This document shows positions 19,445 through 28,951 of a DNA stretch of 28,951 bases, piece by piece. Both the position numbers and the translations under genes were made by a program. Source of the DNA: Rhizomucor pusillus (Eukaryota > Mucoromycota > Mucoromycetes > Mucorales > Lichtheimiaceae); contig FWWN02000634.1 in assembly GCA_900175165.2 (NCBI GenBank), forward strand, positions 1-28,951, in the 5' to 3' direction. Within the stretch, counting starts at the first letter, position 1, and the number at the start of each line of letters is the position of its first letter. The notes below the pieces were generated by a model, which was given only the letters and a program-made list of their open reading frames with translations, was not told the origin of the DNA and ran no database searches.

Positions 19445-20753
19445 TTAAAATCCCCAGTCTGATGTCGCATTTTGTCGTCCTGCGCCAGTCTCTTCTTGCA
19501 GCTGCATTTGCACGTATGCAAGTTTATCTTCTAAGGTCTTCAATGCCATTGAGACCACTTCCTCAGGTGCCAGTGATCCAACAGTCTTTCAATTGTGTTA
19601 AAACAAAATTTCAAATAACCTGGTAAACTCCAGCTCACCTCTGCTTCAAAGTAAAATCTGTCAGGTTTTGCATTATAATCGAACGCTGTGATCAAACCCA
19701 GGTAAGTACGTATTATCTGCCTTTAATAATCCGAATAACATACGAGCTCCTTCCACAGGTGGGTCCTCCCATTCAGCGTTTTTACTTAACGGCCTGTTCA
19801 AAAAGCTATGTTAACCATCTGCATTTGGATGTGAAAATCGCTCAGAACATACCATTCCTCCTCAGTTTCTTCGAACCAGTATTGCGTATGTCGAAGTTTG
19901 TTGTAGGGATCATATTCAAAAGCTACTCCGCTAACTGGACTCCACTTTGCGTGCTCCTTGGCAACGCCCTAGATAAATATCACACTTAGCACTTGGCATG
20001 TACCAGCTATTACAATATCCAAAGCCTGTACCTTTTTCGCTATGCATTTGAGCTTCAACTCCTGACCTCTGCCTAACCGCACCAAAAGGACGCCGGGATC
20101 GTTTCTATCTGTAGCATAATCTCTTCATGATCCATTCTCGCAAACAAGACATGCCCTACATACCTTGAGTAACAGGCACAAATGAGGGATTCGATGATAT
20201 TAAGTCTCGACTGGTTACATCTTTTCGTTCGTCTTGTACGTCGCAAACAACATGCAGAGTCAACTCGACTGAGCAGTCTGGACAATATTGCGCACATGTA
20301 CAATCCTACGTGATAAAGACGGATCTTTTTCAGCTCCAACCGAGCTAGCTACAGACTAGAGCAAAACGTACTCTGGTATATTTTAATCTCTCTACTTCTC
20401 GACTGTCGATCGGTACCATGCCGAGTCTGTGTGCAATGAATTCGTCTGCAAGGACGCTCGTGTTGGTCTCGAATTCAACCATGTCGATTGCTGTCTAATC
20501 GTCAGTCTCGCGTTATATTCCAGTTCCATTTGTATACATACCCACTGTGGGAACTTCTGCAATCATTACTCGTCGAAGCGCGTTTGCCACACTGCAGCGG
20601 TGTCATTTCGAAGGAATATTGGAGGCCTATATTTGCAATCTCTTACCTTAAATCAGCATCAGACAATATGAAATTGATTCGATCGTGTGTGAGTTCCCGG
20701 ATCGAGATGTTCCCTGTGTAGAAACCACCTTTGGAAGGAATGCCTGCATCCAT
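19445..20753 (-). CDS. RPB3: RNA polymerase II subunit Rpb3
   Basis: Nine exons (20753-20647, 20591-20542, 20490-20372, 20305-20164, 20108-20032, 19968-19853, 19793-19744, 19685-19639, 19585-19445) give 282 residues; human POLR2C has 275. Rpb3 pairs with Rpb11 in the alpha-like assembly platform of RNA polymerase II. Visible blocks are [33 protein letters not shown] and the zinc-binding [11 protein letters not shown] (Cys94, 96, 100, 103). [48 protein letters not shown] and a C-terminal helix ([18 protein letters not shown]) complete it. Two exons are 47-50 nt. All eight introns are 51-66 nt, and phases are consistent throughout. It converges with the sterol dehydrogenase (about 260 bp between stops). 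Confidence 0.96.
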
Positions 20754-20902
20754 TTTTGTTTGCGATCAAAAGAAACACGGCAAAGCTGAAAGAGAGAACA
20801 GGTCAAAAAGGCCTCTTGGAACTCAGCACTTGATAATCATTATATCCTACTACTATTATTGAGACATACAGACTATTGAAAAGCTATTTCAAAAAAGGAA
20901 GA

Positions 20903-22039
20903 TTATACGCGAAGAACTATCTTTCCAACAGTGCGGTGAGTCTCTACCAACTCGTGGGCCTTTGCGACATCCTTGAGTTCGAAGATTTGGTTCTCTGGAA
21001 TCACGCTTTTGATAGACTTGTTGGCAAAAAGAGGTTGGATTTTGGGTGCGAACTCCAGCCAAGGAAGGTTTAGAACAACACGATAGGGATTAGCGGAAAA
21101 TAGCATACGAGGGATGCCCGCAAAGAGCATCGTTTTGCCCAATTCGAATATACCCAATTTGCGTGCGCCAATATGCTCTATAGGACCCACAGCCGTCGAG
21201 TAGGTTCCCTTCTTTCCACTCTTCTTGAGCAACGGACGCAATGCATAGTAGTATCTGTCTCCTCCGACAGCATCAAAGATAATGTCCACCGTTTCCTTGT
21301 TATCCTTGACAAACTCCTCCAGAGCATTGGGTATGGTGTAGTCGATAACATGGTCTGCACCCAGTCCCTTCACGAGCTCAATATTTCTGCTGCTACAGAT
21401 AGCAATAACCTCTGCTCCGCGGGTCTTTGCAATCTGGACAGCATAAGTGCCTACACCTCCGGAGGCGCCAACCACCACGACTTTGCTAGGCCCGGTTTCT
21501 GGCAACTCGCCTAGTTTTACCAAACCGGTGTATGCTGTAGCTACCGCTATGCCTGCAGCAGCTGCTTCTTCATATGATAAATTATCTGGCTTCTTGGCTA
21601 TTGCATCTTTGTCGATGGTCACTACAACCTAAAGGAGGCAATCTTCGTCAGCGAACAGATGAGATCCTACAGCTCCGCATAGATGCTTATTAATACTTGC
21701 ATACTCTGCGTATGAGCCTCGAGGACCCAAAGGAAAGCTGAGGCTTCCGAAAACAGCGTCGCCGATATCAAAGTCGGTGACCTGGCTACCCTTTTGGACC
21801 ACAACACCCGCATAATCGCCTCCAATAATCGCAGGCAAAGAAACCGGGAACGGAAGGTTGCCAGCACGAAACTTGGCCTCAACAGGGTTCACTCCTACAG
21901 CCTTGACTTGAACCAGGACATCTTTTGGGCTTTTCAACTTTGGAACATCGATTTGGTTGTACTGGAGTGCCTTATCTGCTGGCCCTTTTTGTACGAGCTG
22001 CACAGCATGCATTTGCGATGGTACGTCGGTGGCTGCCAT
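20903..22039 (-). CDS. Zinc-independent MDR oxidoreductase (quinone oxidoreductase/RTN4IP1-like)
   Basis: Two exons (22039-21697 and 21621-20903) give 353 residues. The N-terminal catalytic fold has VGVNPVEAKFRAG, GGDYAGVVVQKG and GDAVFGS. The nucleotide-binding fold has VVVVGASGGVG (glycine motif near 166-172), VIDYT and DIIFDAVGGD. The structural Cys set of zinc ADHs is absent, so an NAD(P)H-dependent quinone or enone reductase is likely; the substrate is unknown. The 75-nt intron (21696-21622) is chosen because it restores SYAEYAMTIDKDAIAKKP. An alternative 42-nt intron within it would also keep frame but inserts extra residues. The start at 22039 is preferred over the upstream in-frame ATG at 22108, which adds a Phe-rich stretch and lies in a pyrimidine-rich leader. 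Confidence 0.9.
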
Positions 22040-22512
22040 TTTTCTTTTTCTGCAAACAGTATTAGGTGACACAGAGAAGAGAAAGAAGAAGAAACAAGGA
22101 AAACGCAATCACTTTAATGCAGGCTTTATATATTTTCTGCATAATGACGAGATTCTTTCAGCATCGTACATAGTGTTACCCTGAACCTTCTTTTCAGTAT
22201 TGTCTCGTGGTTTATGTGATATATCAGATATTCCACTTCCTCTGCAATGTATGCCAATAAATTTGGGCGTTGTGCTAAAGGATAGCCCTGCGAGCAATTA
22301 TACATGCGAGTGCAAAGGATAAATACAAATCTAAATAATCGATCGATTGTACTTGAGACTATGGAGCATACTGTTTTCTTGCTTTGTGCAGTTTTGCATA
22401 TATCGTGAAGACGATGCTACTACGAGAAAGAAGGTACTCCAAGTTTCAAAAATCATGCAAATTTAAGTCAGAGACTCTTGCGTTTCTTTCCCTCTTTGTG
22501 CTCCTCTTTGCC
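22040..22512. promoter_or_regulatory. Divergent promoter region between the oxidoreductase and LMBRD2-like genes
   Basis: About 470 bp between two divergently transcribed starts. C/T-rich leaders are seen on both sides (minus strand around 22070-22100, plus strand around 22480-22512). No RNA gene was recognised. In-frame plus-strand codons run from about 22414 into the LMBRD2-like start and include a hydrophobic run (LAFLSLFVLLFA). Confidence 0.45.
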
Positions 22513-25500
22513 ATGGAGGAAGGTGCATCAGATAAACAGCAACTGGATTATGGCCAAAACAACTATACACCGCTCATTTTGTCGACTATTGCGCTCTTCT
22601 TGATCGCCGTTTTCACTGTTTCTCGCTACGGCAACCTTCGAACGCAGCCTTGGTATGTCTCGACAGTATGCATAATCGGGTGGTGCTTTCCATTTTGGAT
22701 CGTCTTGCTTTTGCCACTCGATTTTTCTTCTGTACGTTCAGTATAAAATGAGAACCTTCACTGCATCTTTATGCATTAACGACCGCGTTATCAGACGTTG
22801 TATGATTACTGCGAGGGCGACTGTAAACGACCGTTTACACACGTGTCACAGGATTTTCTCTACGTCGCATGGCGGACACTCTATTGGTGCTCTTTCAGTT
22901 TAACATGGTATGCAAAGAAAGAGGCATTTTTAGTTTCTTACATGTGCATTTAGACTAAGGCTTGAACAGGGTGTTGATCCCATTTCTACAGAGTTACGTA
23001 AATACGGGGGATTTTACCATTACCAAAAGAGTCAAATCCGCGATACGAGTAAACTTGCAATTTTATTCAATCTATGTCGTCATCGGCATTGTTGGATTAT
23101 TATATCTCATCTTTGCGAGTGGATACACGACAAAGTGAGTCTCGAGGCACAATAAGATACCAGTAGATATGGACGTTGTTAAGAATCTGAAACATTAACG
23201 TAGGGAAAAGATCCAAGGTTTTGTCATGGCAATGGCGAACAGCTGGGGTCTATTTCTTGTGATCATGTTTATGGGCCATGGTCTTGTAGCGGTTCCATGG
23301 CGCTTGTGGTTTACAGGCGATGTCAAGCGCCATTTACGTCAAATATATGCAAAAGCGCCGCAGACAAAGGAAGAATGTATTGACAGCGAGCTCGAATTTG
23401 ACGAGTTGGCCAAAGTAAGTATAAATAGAATGCAATGAAACATCATTTTTTTACGAGATACGTTCATAGACTATGAATGCTGTCTCGCACCGGCCTCTTC
23501 GGGACGATCCTCATTTGCGAAGCCGTGTAGATCAAATGGTTAAGCGATTTCCATTCATCCTCAACCCAGAATATAGCGACCGAGATAATACCGTCAGCGT
23601 ACCTCGAAATATCACCGAGGAGTATCTTGTTAAACTTAGCAAAGATATGATCATTGCATCAAGGATGAAGGATCGCAAATTAGCGTAAGTAATGAGGAAA
23701 GAAAACCGTGATAGATACCAAAACTCATTACATTGAAGTCTTTGGAAGAACCTTCTCAGTGAAGCATTTTATCTTCAGGACATCATCAGCAATCGCGAAA
23801 ACACGGATAGGCAAGTAAACTCTATTAAAAAACGCAATGATTGGTTTCGAAAATGACAAGGATACATTAGACGTTTTCATTCAACAGTTCGGCCTTTGAA
23901 GGAGACCTCGCGATGGAACGATGCTAAAGCCTGCATCGGTAAATGTTGTCGTCTAGTATTTGGACTACATGGGAGCTCACAGATATCCTAGAGTGGTGGT
24001 GGATTCTCAAAATTGAGCCGGTGCTACATCGCGGTGTAGCTTTGTTATGCGCTTGCCTGAGTATTTGCATTCTCTGGTCTGAATTGGTTTTCAATGTAAA
24101 AAATCCTGTATTGTCTATAGTAGCCTTAGGACTTGAGGCATGCGGTTTCAACTATGCAGCTGTTGAAGTAAGAAGCATTACCAGAACTATACTCCAAAGA
24201 GAATTGCTCGATATTTACCATACTTATTATTAGGTTACTGCGTTCCTTACGATCACATATATGTGCATGTGCGTTTATACATCTCTGTTTAAAGTTCGGT
24301 TCTTCAACCTCTATCTTCTTATCCCGAAGCATCACACGGATGAAAACAGTCTCTTGTGGTTTACCGGATACCTTTGCAAAATGATGTAAGTAGTTGTGTT
24401 ATACTCGATCGGATGAACGCGCTAACTTACATTGGATTTGAAGGGCTCCCCTTTGCTACAACTATATCAATCTGGCTGGAAATAGCAGTACCTCTGCAGA
24501 TACCGTTTTCAATAAGGTAATGGCATAAATCCGCAAAGATGAAGAAAATGATTCTAAGGTCTTCATTGTATAGTTTATGGGTCGCGCAGATCTTGTGCCT
24601 TTCCTTGGCACAACATTCATAGATTGGTTCCCAGTCGTCATACTTATCCCGGCGTTGTCCGTATTGTTAAACTTTCAAGGACGGTGTTTCGGTCTATGCG
24701 GTGTCAAGGATCCATATGAGAATGTAGAAGGTGACCCAGAAACCGGCACGGAAGGCTCAATTACATCAGAGGTCGCTGAAGGAAAGGCCCTCATAAGTGA
24801 AGGTAGTATTCATATCAGACGCTTCAGTCTTTAAATTCGGTATACTCATTGAGCTTGCTATACAGAACGTCGTCTGCTTGAAAGAAGCATCAACCCTGAC
24901 CGCAATGATCAAAGAGGTCTCTTTAATCGTGCAAGAAGTGCTCTCGGACAGTGTACCTCAAAGTATGGTCCACCATCGTCACCGATCAGTGTCCACAGCT
25001 CGCGTTCCCTTCATGCATACCCGTCTCAAAATCGACCTAGCGCATTGTCTTCAAATTTGAGACAAGAACGCGATAGACGAGTAGATGAAATCTTGTCAGG
25101 ACGAAGTACTCCGGCGAAAACTGTAGTCAATGGTAACGCTGACTCGGATGATGAACCGGAGCAAACTAGTGCTGGCGGTGTAGGATTACAATCTTTCGGG
25201 GATGCCGTTAAAAACAAGATATCAGACATATTTCAAAAGAGGAAACCGATATTAGCATCGTCGGCAGGCACGAGCGCAGAGCCCGTAGCAACGGAATCTG
25301 AGGATGATGCAGAACCGTTACCAAGGGAACGCCACCAAACTATCCGTACGGGAAGAATACTTGGTCGACCAAGTTCCAATGACTTTGCTCGATCTCGATC
25401 TCCTTCCCCGGATAATCGATTTGCTTTAACAGCAAACAGAGCAAATCGAGCGTCTAAACCATTATCACATTTTACCCGGTTCAGTGAAGAGGAAGAAGAC

Positions 25501-25533
25501 GTCCTAACTAGGAACGTGTTTGCAGATTTGTAA
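22513..25533 (+). CDS. LMBR1 domain-containing protein 2 (LMBRD2-like) membrane protein
   Basis: Twelve exons (22513-22731, 22795-22907, 22970-23134, 23204-23414, 23470-23684, 23739-23810, 23871-23938, 23983-24167, 24234-24385, 24444-24516, 24574-24802, 24866-25533) give 789 residues; human LMBRD2 has 695. It is a multi-pass membrane protein. Hydrophobic segments alternate with loops: LILSTIALFLIAVFTVSRYG, VVIGIVGLLYLIFASGY, LFLVIMFMGHGLVAVPWRLW, CLSICILWSELVF and FIDWFPVVILIPALSVLLNF. A soluble loop with Arg/Lys-rich helices divides the membrane blocks. The C-terminal 220 residues are polar, Ser/Arg-rich and end in an acidic EEEEDVL segment. LMBRD2 has been linked to GPCR signalling in animals; the fungal role is unknown. 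Intron 6 has GC-AG borders (23811 GCAAGT), and intron 7 is only 44 nt. The 22513 ATG has a good Kozak-like context (CCATGG). Confidence 0.92.
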
Positions 25534-25732
25534 TTCTTAGATAGATCACATTATCCCTTATAATTATTAATCCAATTTATGATATCATGTGTTTAATCTA
25601 TACTTTAGACATTAAATCAAGTAAAAGCAAGCTACATGATTGCAATGAAGAAAATCAGAGAAGAAAGCAGAGTTTATGATTGCACATGGATGAGTAGAAA
25701 ATGATACAGAAAGATATGGATATGATCTTGCT

Positions 25733-26673
25733 TTAAAACCGCTCCTTCATGCGCGCAGACACGGTGCGAAGAGATGCGTACACCTTGCCTGGAGGGCTAC
25801 CGAGAATCAAGCTAACGATAGCATCGCGAGCAATCTTTATGTTTTGGAAGGAGCCGAGGATGTGAATTTTGCTACAGAGCACAATCAGCATCAAACCGCT
25901 TTGTCCAATGTATTCATATTTCCAACTTACGTGTCTGCTAAAACAATACGAGTCTTACTTGCGTTCTCGATAGTAAATTTGGTTTTTCCGTCTCGACCAG
26001 CAATACGGCCAATAGCGCGGGACAAGTGATCACCCTTGAGTGTTTTTACGTCCTTGATCTCGAATGTATCCAAGTAGATATCCTCCAATCGCAGAAGCGC
26101 CATGGCATCCTGTACTTCAAATCCGAGCATAAATGCTCGTACGAAATCTGCACCCTTTTGCAATGCACCATCCTCTTCTGTTTTCGGTGAAGTCTATTGT
26201 TTCCAGATAGTGCTTTAGGACTCTGCATGCTCTCCACAGAAGAGCTGGACTCCCAAAATAAAAATCTTACCCTTAATTCGACAGCCTTTGCTTTGATATT
26301 CATTCGTACTTGCAACTTCATGTGCTCTACAAGAGGTGTGTAGATCTCCATCCAGTGTCGCTGAAGTGGTGTCATTCTGTGAGGCGGGACGGGTATTTTT
26401 CGACTTCCTTTAACGACCATCTATGCAGAGCTCTGTCAATTAAGACTGTTTCTTTCATTACGTAGTCGGTGAATGATTTACGTTTGTTTCTGCTTTGCTG
26501 GCCGGTGCGAAGCTTGGCTTCTTTGGTTGATCTTCGTCCATGGCTGTGTCTTCTTGTTGCGTCGCTGCTGCTGTTGCGACGTCATCGTCTTCCATTTGAC
26601 TAGATTGTTGAAGCTCTTGCTTCGTTTCCTTGGACACTAAGGAGGGTGCTCGAAACGCATCAATGGAGGCCAT
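25733..26673 (-). CDS. PNO1: Pno1/Dim2, KH-domain 18S rRNA maturation factor
   Basis: Four exons (26673-26482, 26420-26271, 26193-25931, 25871-25733) give 247 residues; human PNO1 has 252. Pno1 sits on pre-40S particles near the 3' end of 18S rRNA, partners the Nob1 endonuclease and recruits Dim1 (family knowledge). The acidic N-terminal tail is variable. The conserved body begins at [20 protein letters not shown] and continues with [30 protein letters not shown] and [20 protein letters not shown] (the KH GxxG is GRDG, about 180-183). It ends with [18 protein letters not shown] and [14 protein letters not shown], the invariant C-terminus of the family. It converges with the LMBRD2-like gene (200 bp between stops). 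Confidence 0.96.
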
Positions 26674-27002
26674 GTGTGTACGATTGTTTGAGAAAAAATG
26701 AAAAAGGCACACACAAAAAAATGGCTTTGTTTCTCGCAAATGGCACACCAGCAAAAATTGCTTTTGAGATCCCGAAATCCATGACTCGCTGCATTTTCGA
26801 CGAGGTAACTTTCGCTATCCTCAACAAGTCCACCAAGAGACACAGATTTTATAGAGTGAACATGACAGCCGATAGTAAGAGAACAAGATAGAATTTCAAG
26901 ATGGTATTTACATGCATTTTTGTCAGCCTCAAATCCAAGTTGCATTACTAAGTGAGCTAATATCCAATCCAGAGTTACAGCAAACGGTTAACGTTCTTCT
27001 CT
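26674..27002. other. Intergenic, Pno1 start to U2B''-like stop
   Basis: About 330 bp with no recognised gene. Minus-strand frames at 26637-26945 and plus-strand 26646-26891 overlap each other and resemble nothing. It should hold the Pno1 promoter and the terminator of the U2B''-like gene. Confidence 0.5.
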
Positions 27003-27563
27003 TTACTCGTCATCGTCCTCCATGTCGCTTTCGTCTTCTTGTCTGCTGAGCTTTGCCGGCGTTCCGTCTTCTGAATCAGCAGTACGTTTCCCTAACACGT
27101 TCATGTCCGTGCCTTTGGCATTCTTTTTCTCGTCTGTTGTGCGCAATCGATATGTTCCATCCAGTTTTGCCACTGCATCCGATTTCGTCTTTGCATATTC
27201 GATTTTCTAGATGTACGATGTGAGATCATTGCTCGATATGCACTCACTGCGTCGACATCTTACCAAATTTTTATCATAAAAGATGAATCCATTCAAGCTT
27301 CGCAGCGCTGCTGTCGCCGACGCGACATCATTGTACACCACGAAAGCTTGTTCTCTCATTCTTTCCTCTTTTTTCGTGACAATGTCGATAACCTCGCCGT
27401 ATGTTGCGAAAAGCGCATACAAAGATCTCCGGAGTTCTGCGCGTGACATTCAGCAAAGATCATCAACTTAGATCAGTTGCATCTCTTTGAATTTACCTTC
27501 TACATTGATGGGGTAAGGTAAATTTCGAAGGTAAAGAGATGGTCCAGGCTGGATTTCGCTCAT
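27003..27563 (-). CDS. U2B''/U1A-like spliceosomal RRM protein (Msl1-type)
   Basis: Three exons (27563-27497, 27436-27264, 27206-27003) give 147 residues. One RRM occupies the first 90 residues, with RNP2 LYLRNL (10-15) and RNP1 REQAFVVY (50-57). Diagnostic U1A/U2B'' blocks are ELRRSLYALFATYGEVIDI and ATAALRSLNGFIFYDKNL plus KIEYAKTKSDAVAKLDGTY. The second RRM of animal U1A and U2B'' is absent; an acidic tail replaces it. It should bind stem-loop IV of U2 snRNA, or stem-loop II of U1. Single-RRM length favours a fungal Msl1/U2B'' type, but RRM sequence alone does not separate the two. The acceptor at 27437 was chosen over the in-frame ATG at 27449 because it gives PINVEELRRSLYA with the exact family spacing. 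Confidence 0.9.
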
Positions 27564-27988
27564 TGCTTTTTCCTTTTGTGACGGACGTGGATGAGTGCCC
27601 AGACAGAAGCTGAAGAAGCGCTTTCAAATTTCAAGGTCGGGGATTGAAGGAACTGGAGAGAGTCAATTTGTTCATACTGTTTATTTAAAAACAGTTGGCG
27701 TTTGGAGCATCAAATTGCACGACAATCAAGACAAATTTAAACCTTTGGAACCAATCTAATAAATTCTTGTCGATCTAAGGACGACGAAAACTTACCATAT
27801 TGGTTCAAATTTGCTATGTAGTGCAGTTGCTCCAAACAATGCCAACCGGCTCAATCAGTAAAAAATCCAGGTATTATAGGCTTGTATCCTTTTTTACTTA
27901 CCGAGTCATCTAAAGAGAAGCAATCTCAATATTAGTACCTCAATAATGTTCAGAATCCAGGATGAACTGCAAGGCTTACCGCAAAAAC
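27564..27988. other. Intergenic, U2B'' promoter side and downstream flank of the Fanzor pseudogene
   Basis: No coding exon was recognised. The part next to 27564 is the leader and promoter of the U2B''-like gene. The part next to 27988 is directly downstream of the Fanzor-like 3' end, where the guide-RNA (omega-RNA) scaffold and right end of such an element would be expected. I could not see a clear inverted repeat or boundary. Confidence 0.4.
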
Positions 27989-28951
27989 CTAAACCCTTTC
28001 GGGTCCCGCATTCGCAGTGGTGGGTTGATTTGATGTTGGTCTGACAAATGGTTCCGGGCGGCCAAGTCCTTGCCAGACTCTTGAAGCGATATAATACATA
28101 TTCTTAGAGGCATTTACATCTCTGTTCCACAGCGTGCCGCAGTTTTGACAGTCAAGGATGCCCTGGTGAGAGATGCTATCCTCAGTAGTAACATTGCGGA
28201 GGCTCCTTGCCAAACAGGAATGTCAAACCTAGGTCGATTGATATTAGCTTTCGTCACTAGTAACTTGCTAGTCATTCCTTACTTAAGAGGTACGGTACTC
28301 ATCAATGGTCACAATAACTGCCTCTCCTCGCGCCTCGCGCCGTTTAAGCATTCTGTATAGAATGGCGACAATTCCGCTTTCATGTCCTTTGATTTTAACT
28401 CCATCTTTTCCGAACATACCGTCTCCAAACACAATCAGCGGCATTTTGTCCTTTGCTGTTGAGACTCCTTTTACTTCTTGCCATTTCTTCTCTTTGTGAG
28501 GTCTGTTTTCTTCAAGCAAGGTGCTACGGACCGCGGATATCGGCTGGCATGGTATCCTATAAACCGTGATGAATTGATTAAAAATACATATGAAAAAATG
28601 ATGTCCAAAGTTTCTACCTTCCACAATGTTTGTATTGCTTGTATTTTTTTGTTTTTGTCGATTTTTTTTTGCGGTTTTTTTTTTCGTTTTTCAGCATTGT
28701 ATTTTTTTTCCACCATTAACGATGATGTTCGCTAATTCTTCTTGAGCTCTTTGTCTTGCAGATTTTAAAATCTTGTTTTAGCATGTTGACTTGGATAAAA
28801 TGCAAATAATATATCCATGTGCTGAAAAGTATATGCAACGTATTCATTATAAATATTGACGCTGGCAGTCTCGCAAGTCGGAAATCTTGATTCAATTTGC
28901 TCGATGCCATTCGCTTTCTTCATCTTTTGCAATGCTCTTGTTCTATTCTTT
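27989..28951 (-). pseudogene. Decayed Fanzor/TnpB-like (OrfB zinc-ribbon) transposon gene, 5' end off the window
   Basis: The minus strand carries ordered fragments of a eukaryotic TnpB homologue in several frames. 28951-28765 is open from the edge (ending FAFYPSQHAKTRF) and stops at a TAA. Codons in another frame (QRAQEELANIIVNGG) then meet an A8 run (28709-28702), where the frame changes again to KKYNAEKRKKKPQKK. The RuvC-like part (28500-28283) has PLIVFGDGMFGKD, SGIVAILYRMLKRREARGEA and TIDEYRTS, then a TAA beside a GTAAGG...CTAG intron (28282-28229). A TGA sits where the first zinc-ribbon CxxC would start. The end has CQNCGTLWNRDVNASKNMYY, carrying the second CxxC and the RuvC-III Asp. 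At least two nonsense and two frame lesions make it non-functional. Relatives are RNA-guided DNA nucleases (Fanzor). Mucorales-type lineage is inferred from recalled family features. Confidence 0.8.

Noticed and set aside
19360..19626. 88-codon plus-strand frame
   Set aside because: It is antisense to the last Rpb3 exon and its intron.
21622..22108. Oxidoreductase read as two separate genes
   Set aside because: The two frames are the N- and C-terminal halves of one MDR enzyme joined by a 75-nt intron that restores the conserved AEYA...AKKP junction.
26046..26420. 124-codon frame continuing past Pno1 exon 2
   Set aside because: Beyond 26271 it reads through the intron; the true exon ends at the GTAAGA donor, and the KH domain follows after splicing.
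28478..28735. Plus-strand frame opposite the Fanzor fragments
   Set aside because: It is Phe-rich because it is antisense to Lys/Arg-rich poly(A) sequence of the element.
3462..28951. A co-regulated RNA-metabolism gene cluster
   Set aside because: SPF45, translin, Rpb3, Pno1 and U2B'' are all RNA-related, but they are on mixed strands with unrelated genes between them, which is compatible with chance for housekeeping genes.

Overview
This window looks like nuclear DNA of an early-diverging filamentous fungus, most likely Mucoromycota (Mucorales-like). That placement is inferred from short GT-AG introns (about 40-100 nt) with CTGAC/CTAAC-type branch sites, intron-rich housekeeping genes on both strands, pyrimidine-rich leaders before start codons, and a eukaryotic TnpB/Fanzor-like element of a kind I associate with Mucorales. 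All gene models below were spliced by hand. Each exon set of the confident genes keeps a single open frame and matches a known protein family in length.

Layout. 1-603 (-): a secreted precursor made of near-identical 40-residue repeats, each ending in a dibasic Lys-Arg site. It looks like a Kex2-processed repeat protein (KEP) and runs off the left edge. 604-3461: gene-poor DNA. 3462-5473 (-): splicing factor SPF45/RBM17. 5474-7749: gene-poor DNA holding one likely microprotein gene (6699-6882, -). 7750-8845 (+): PQ-loop membrane protein. 9233-10301 (+): NAT9-like acetyltransferase. 10565-11527 (+): CacyBP/SIP-like CS-domain protein. 11647-12713 (+): translin. 12842-14524 (-): coiled-coil protein with a hydrophobic C-terminus. 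14525-18020: gene-poor DNA with a small secreted-protein candidate (15972-16183, +) and unresolved minus-strand coding fragments. 18021-19184 (+): Erg26/NSDHL-type sterol dehydrogenase. 19445-20753 (-): RNA polymerase II subunit Rpb3, nine exons. 20903-22039 (-): quinone oxidoreductase-like MDR enzyme. 22513-25533 (+): LMBRD2-like membrane protein, twelve exons with one GC-AG intron. 25733-26673 (-): Pno1/Dim2. 27003-27563 (-): single-RRM U2B''/U1A-like protein. 27989-28951 (-): decayed Fanzor/OrfB zinc-ribbon element running off the right edge.

The conserved genes do not form a pathway. Several act in RNA metabolism (SPF45, translin, Rpb3, Pno1, U2B''), but the mixed orientations and separate promoters are ordinary for a fungal chromosome. 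The least ordinary parts are the two ends: a homogenised repeat precursor on the left and a broken RNA-guided-nuclease-type transposon gene on the right. Several compact secreted or microprotein candidates were visible only after splicing.
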